NCBI GenBank assembly: GCA_026261815.1
Contig: JAMPIT010000417.1
Location: 2,823,501 to 2,887,500 of the forward strand
DNA: 64,000 nucleotides
From: Monarcha castaneiventris obscurior
Lineage: Eukaryota > Chordata > Aves > Passeriformes > Monarchidae
Direction of reading: 5' to 3'
The translations under genes were made by a program, and so were the position numbers. The notes below the pieces were generated by a model. That model had not been told where the DNA came from. It ran no database searches and saw only the letters and a program-made list of their open reading frames with translations. Below, one piece after another: positions 62,901 through 64,000 of this stretch (its first letter is position 1; each line of letters begins with the position of its first letter).

Positions 62901-64000
62901 ATTATGTTAAACTAAAACTGCTGCTGTTCCATGTCAGTTAGCACCTATCTAAAATTCTTTGAAGTTAATGGAAAGACTTCCACTGGTTGTATATTGTGGA
63001 TGGGATGCTTTGTGCATTCTTTATTCCTTGTGTCATTTTGTATCATTTGCATAGTTAGCGTTCTTCATCAATTTATTGCCTCTTTCCTCTTATCTATTCC
63101 AGGGCCTGGAATGTACTGTTGGTACTTGTCACATAGTAAAATGATAGTGGTTTTTTCAGAACAGGTGGTTCTTCCATTTAGGTGTATTGGAATTCATGAA
63201 GATTTTGAAAATGGGGATTATTAATGTGAGCTGTTGGGGTTTTAGGAGGAGCTTTCTGCACTTTTCCTATAATAGGATAAATTATTTATTAGTAAACTGT
63301 AATAAAGCTGCAGTCTTTAGGCTATAAAATAATGCTTGTCATCTGCTGGTTCTGGAAAGTTTTAACTGTTACCTGTTCTTCATGAATGTTCTTCCACCTG
63401 AAGAGAAGCTCATATGTATTGAAAAAACCTGACCTTACAATTAAAACTCAAAAGAAGGAAAAAGTAGGGAAAACAAAACTTGGCCAATTGGCTTGTTACA
63501 TTTAGGATGTTTACTTTAAGAATGTCCATATGACTTAATTTTAAAATATGGGAAGCTCATTTTTTTTACCCTCCTTCCAACGACCACGTGTGTGAGGATG
63601 TGATATTTCATATCTGGTTCATGGGTGGTGCATGATCATGATTTTATTATCTCCTTTTTTCATTACCATTTTTTTCTGTGCTTTGTGAGATTTAGGTTTT
63701 TAGTAATTTATTAATGTATCTTTTTTTGGTGTGTTTTATTTCTCATTTTAGTTATTATTTCATTAGTCTTCTGATAGAGAATGAAAAAATTTTCAGTTTG
63801 AAAGAGTAGAAAGTAAAATAAAAAAAGGTTCAATTTGGGGAGATAGCCTGATGATCAAAGAGAGATGGGATCTGTGAACCGTGGAAGATGAGAACTCAGA
63901 AAACTCTGAAATTCGTAACCCTGCTGTATGTAGCATGAATAAGGTGTCATACTGCCAATCATAACCTAAAAGTACATTTTAGCAAATCACTATTTGGTAA
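60000..64000. other. Non-coding stretch, nothing recognised
   Basis: AT-rich sequence with short T and A runs. Two small adjacent hairpins lie near 61686-61713 (AGGGGT-TCCT-ACCCCT, then CTGCTT-AG-AAGCAG). The 97-codon frame at 62931-63224 is hydrophobic and has no family features. No repeat family or RNA gene is recognised. Confidence 0.55.

Noticed and set aside
1..64000. Operons, CRISPR arrays, prophage, plasmid or bacterial defence systems
   Set aside because: No long coding frames, ribosome-binding patterns or regularly spaced repeats exist. CR1 elements and the LTR identify the DNA as a vertebrate chromosome.

Overview
The window looks like non-coding nuclear DNA from a bird. It is AT-rich, CpG-poor and has no bacterial-style gene organisation. 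Its interspersed repeats are almost all CR1 non-LTR retrotransposon fragments ending in the ATTCT(A/G)TG-type tail seen in avian CR1, plus one solo LTR. CR1 also occurs in turtles and crocodilians, but the lack of other recognisable repeat classes favours a bird. I cannot name the species, chromosome or host gene.

Layout. Positions 1-5 kb hold a short CR1 tail, an internally deleted CR1 piece (+) and a CR1 piece (-) whose 3' tails face each other. Positions 5-23 kb are mostly single-copy AT-rich sequence with microsatellites, homopolymers, a polypyrimidine tract and one CR1 tail. Positions 23-27 kb carry two CR1 pieces, a 593-bp solo LTR (-) with an imperfect 6-bp target duplication, and a compound (TA)n(CA)n(TA)n repeat. 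Positions 27-51 kb are again mostly single-copy, with one CR1 tail, a GC-rich patch near 35.2-35.5 kb and a striking pair of hairpins at 49.9 kb. Positions 51-56 kb hold the longest CR1 copy (about 1.2 kb, with decayed reverse transcriptase) and two CR1 tails (-). The rest shows no repeat I recognise.

Genes. I find no protein-coding gene, tRNA, rRNA or known small RNA that I can defend. The longest open frames are shadows of CR1 or chance frames. Several places pair a good splice acceptor with a donor and an open frame, and are listed as candidate exons at low confidence. Such pairs occur on both strands, as expected for pseudo-exons in a large intron or intergenic region.

No previously undescribed system is evident. 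The most distinctive signals are three loci sharing a small direct-inverted-direct repeat architecture, a perfect 17-bp hairpin, a microexon-like site at 12994-13020, an exon-like segment at 27923-28155, and a pair of overlapping opposite-strand open frames at 44.4-44.8 kb.
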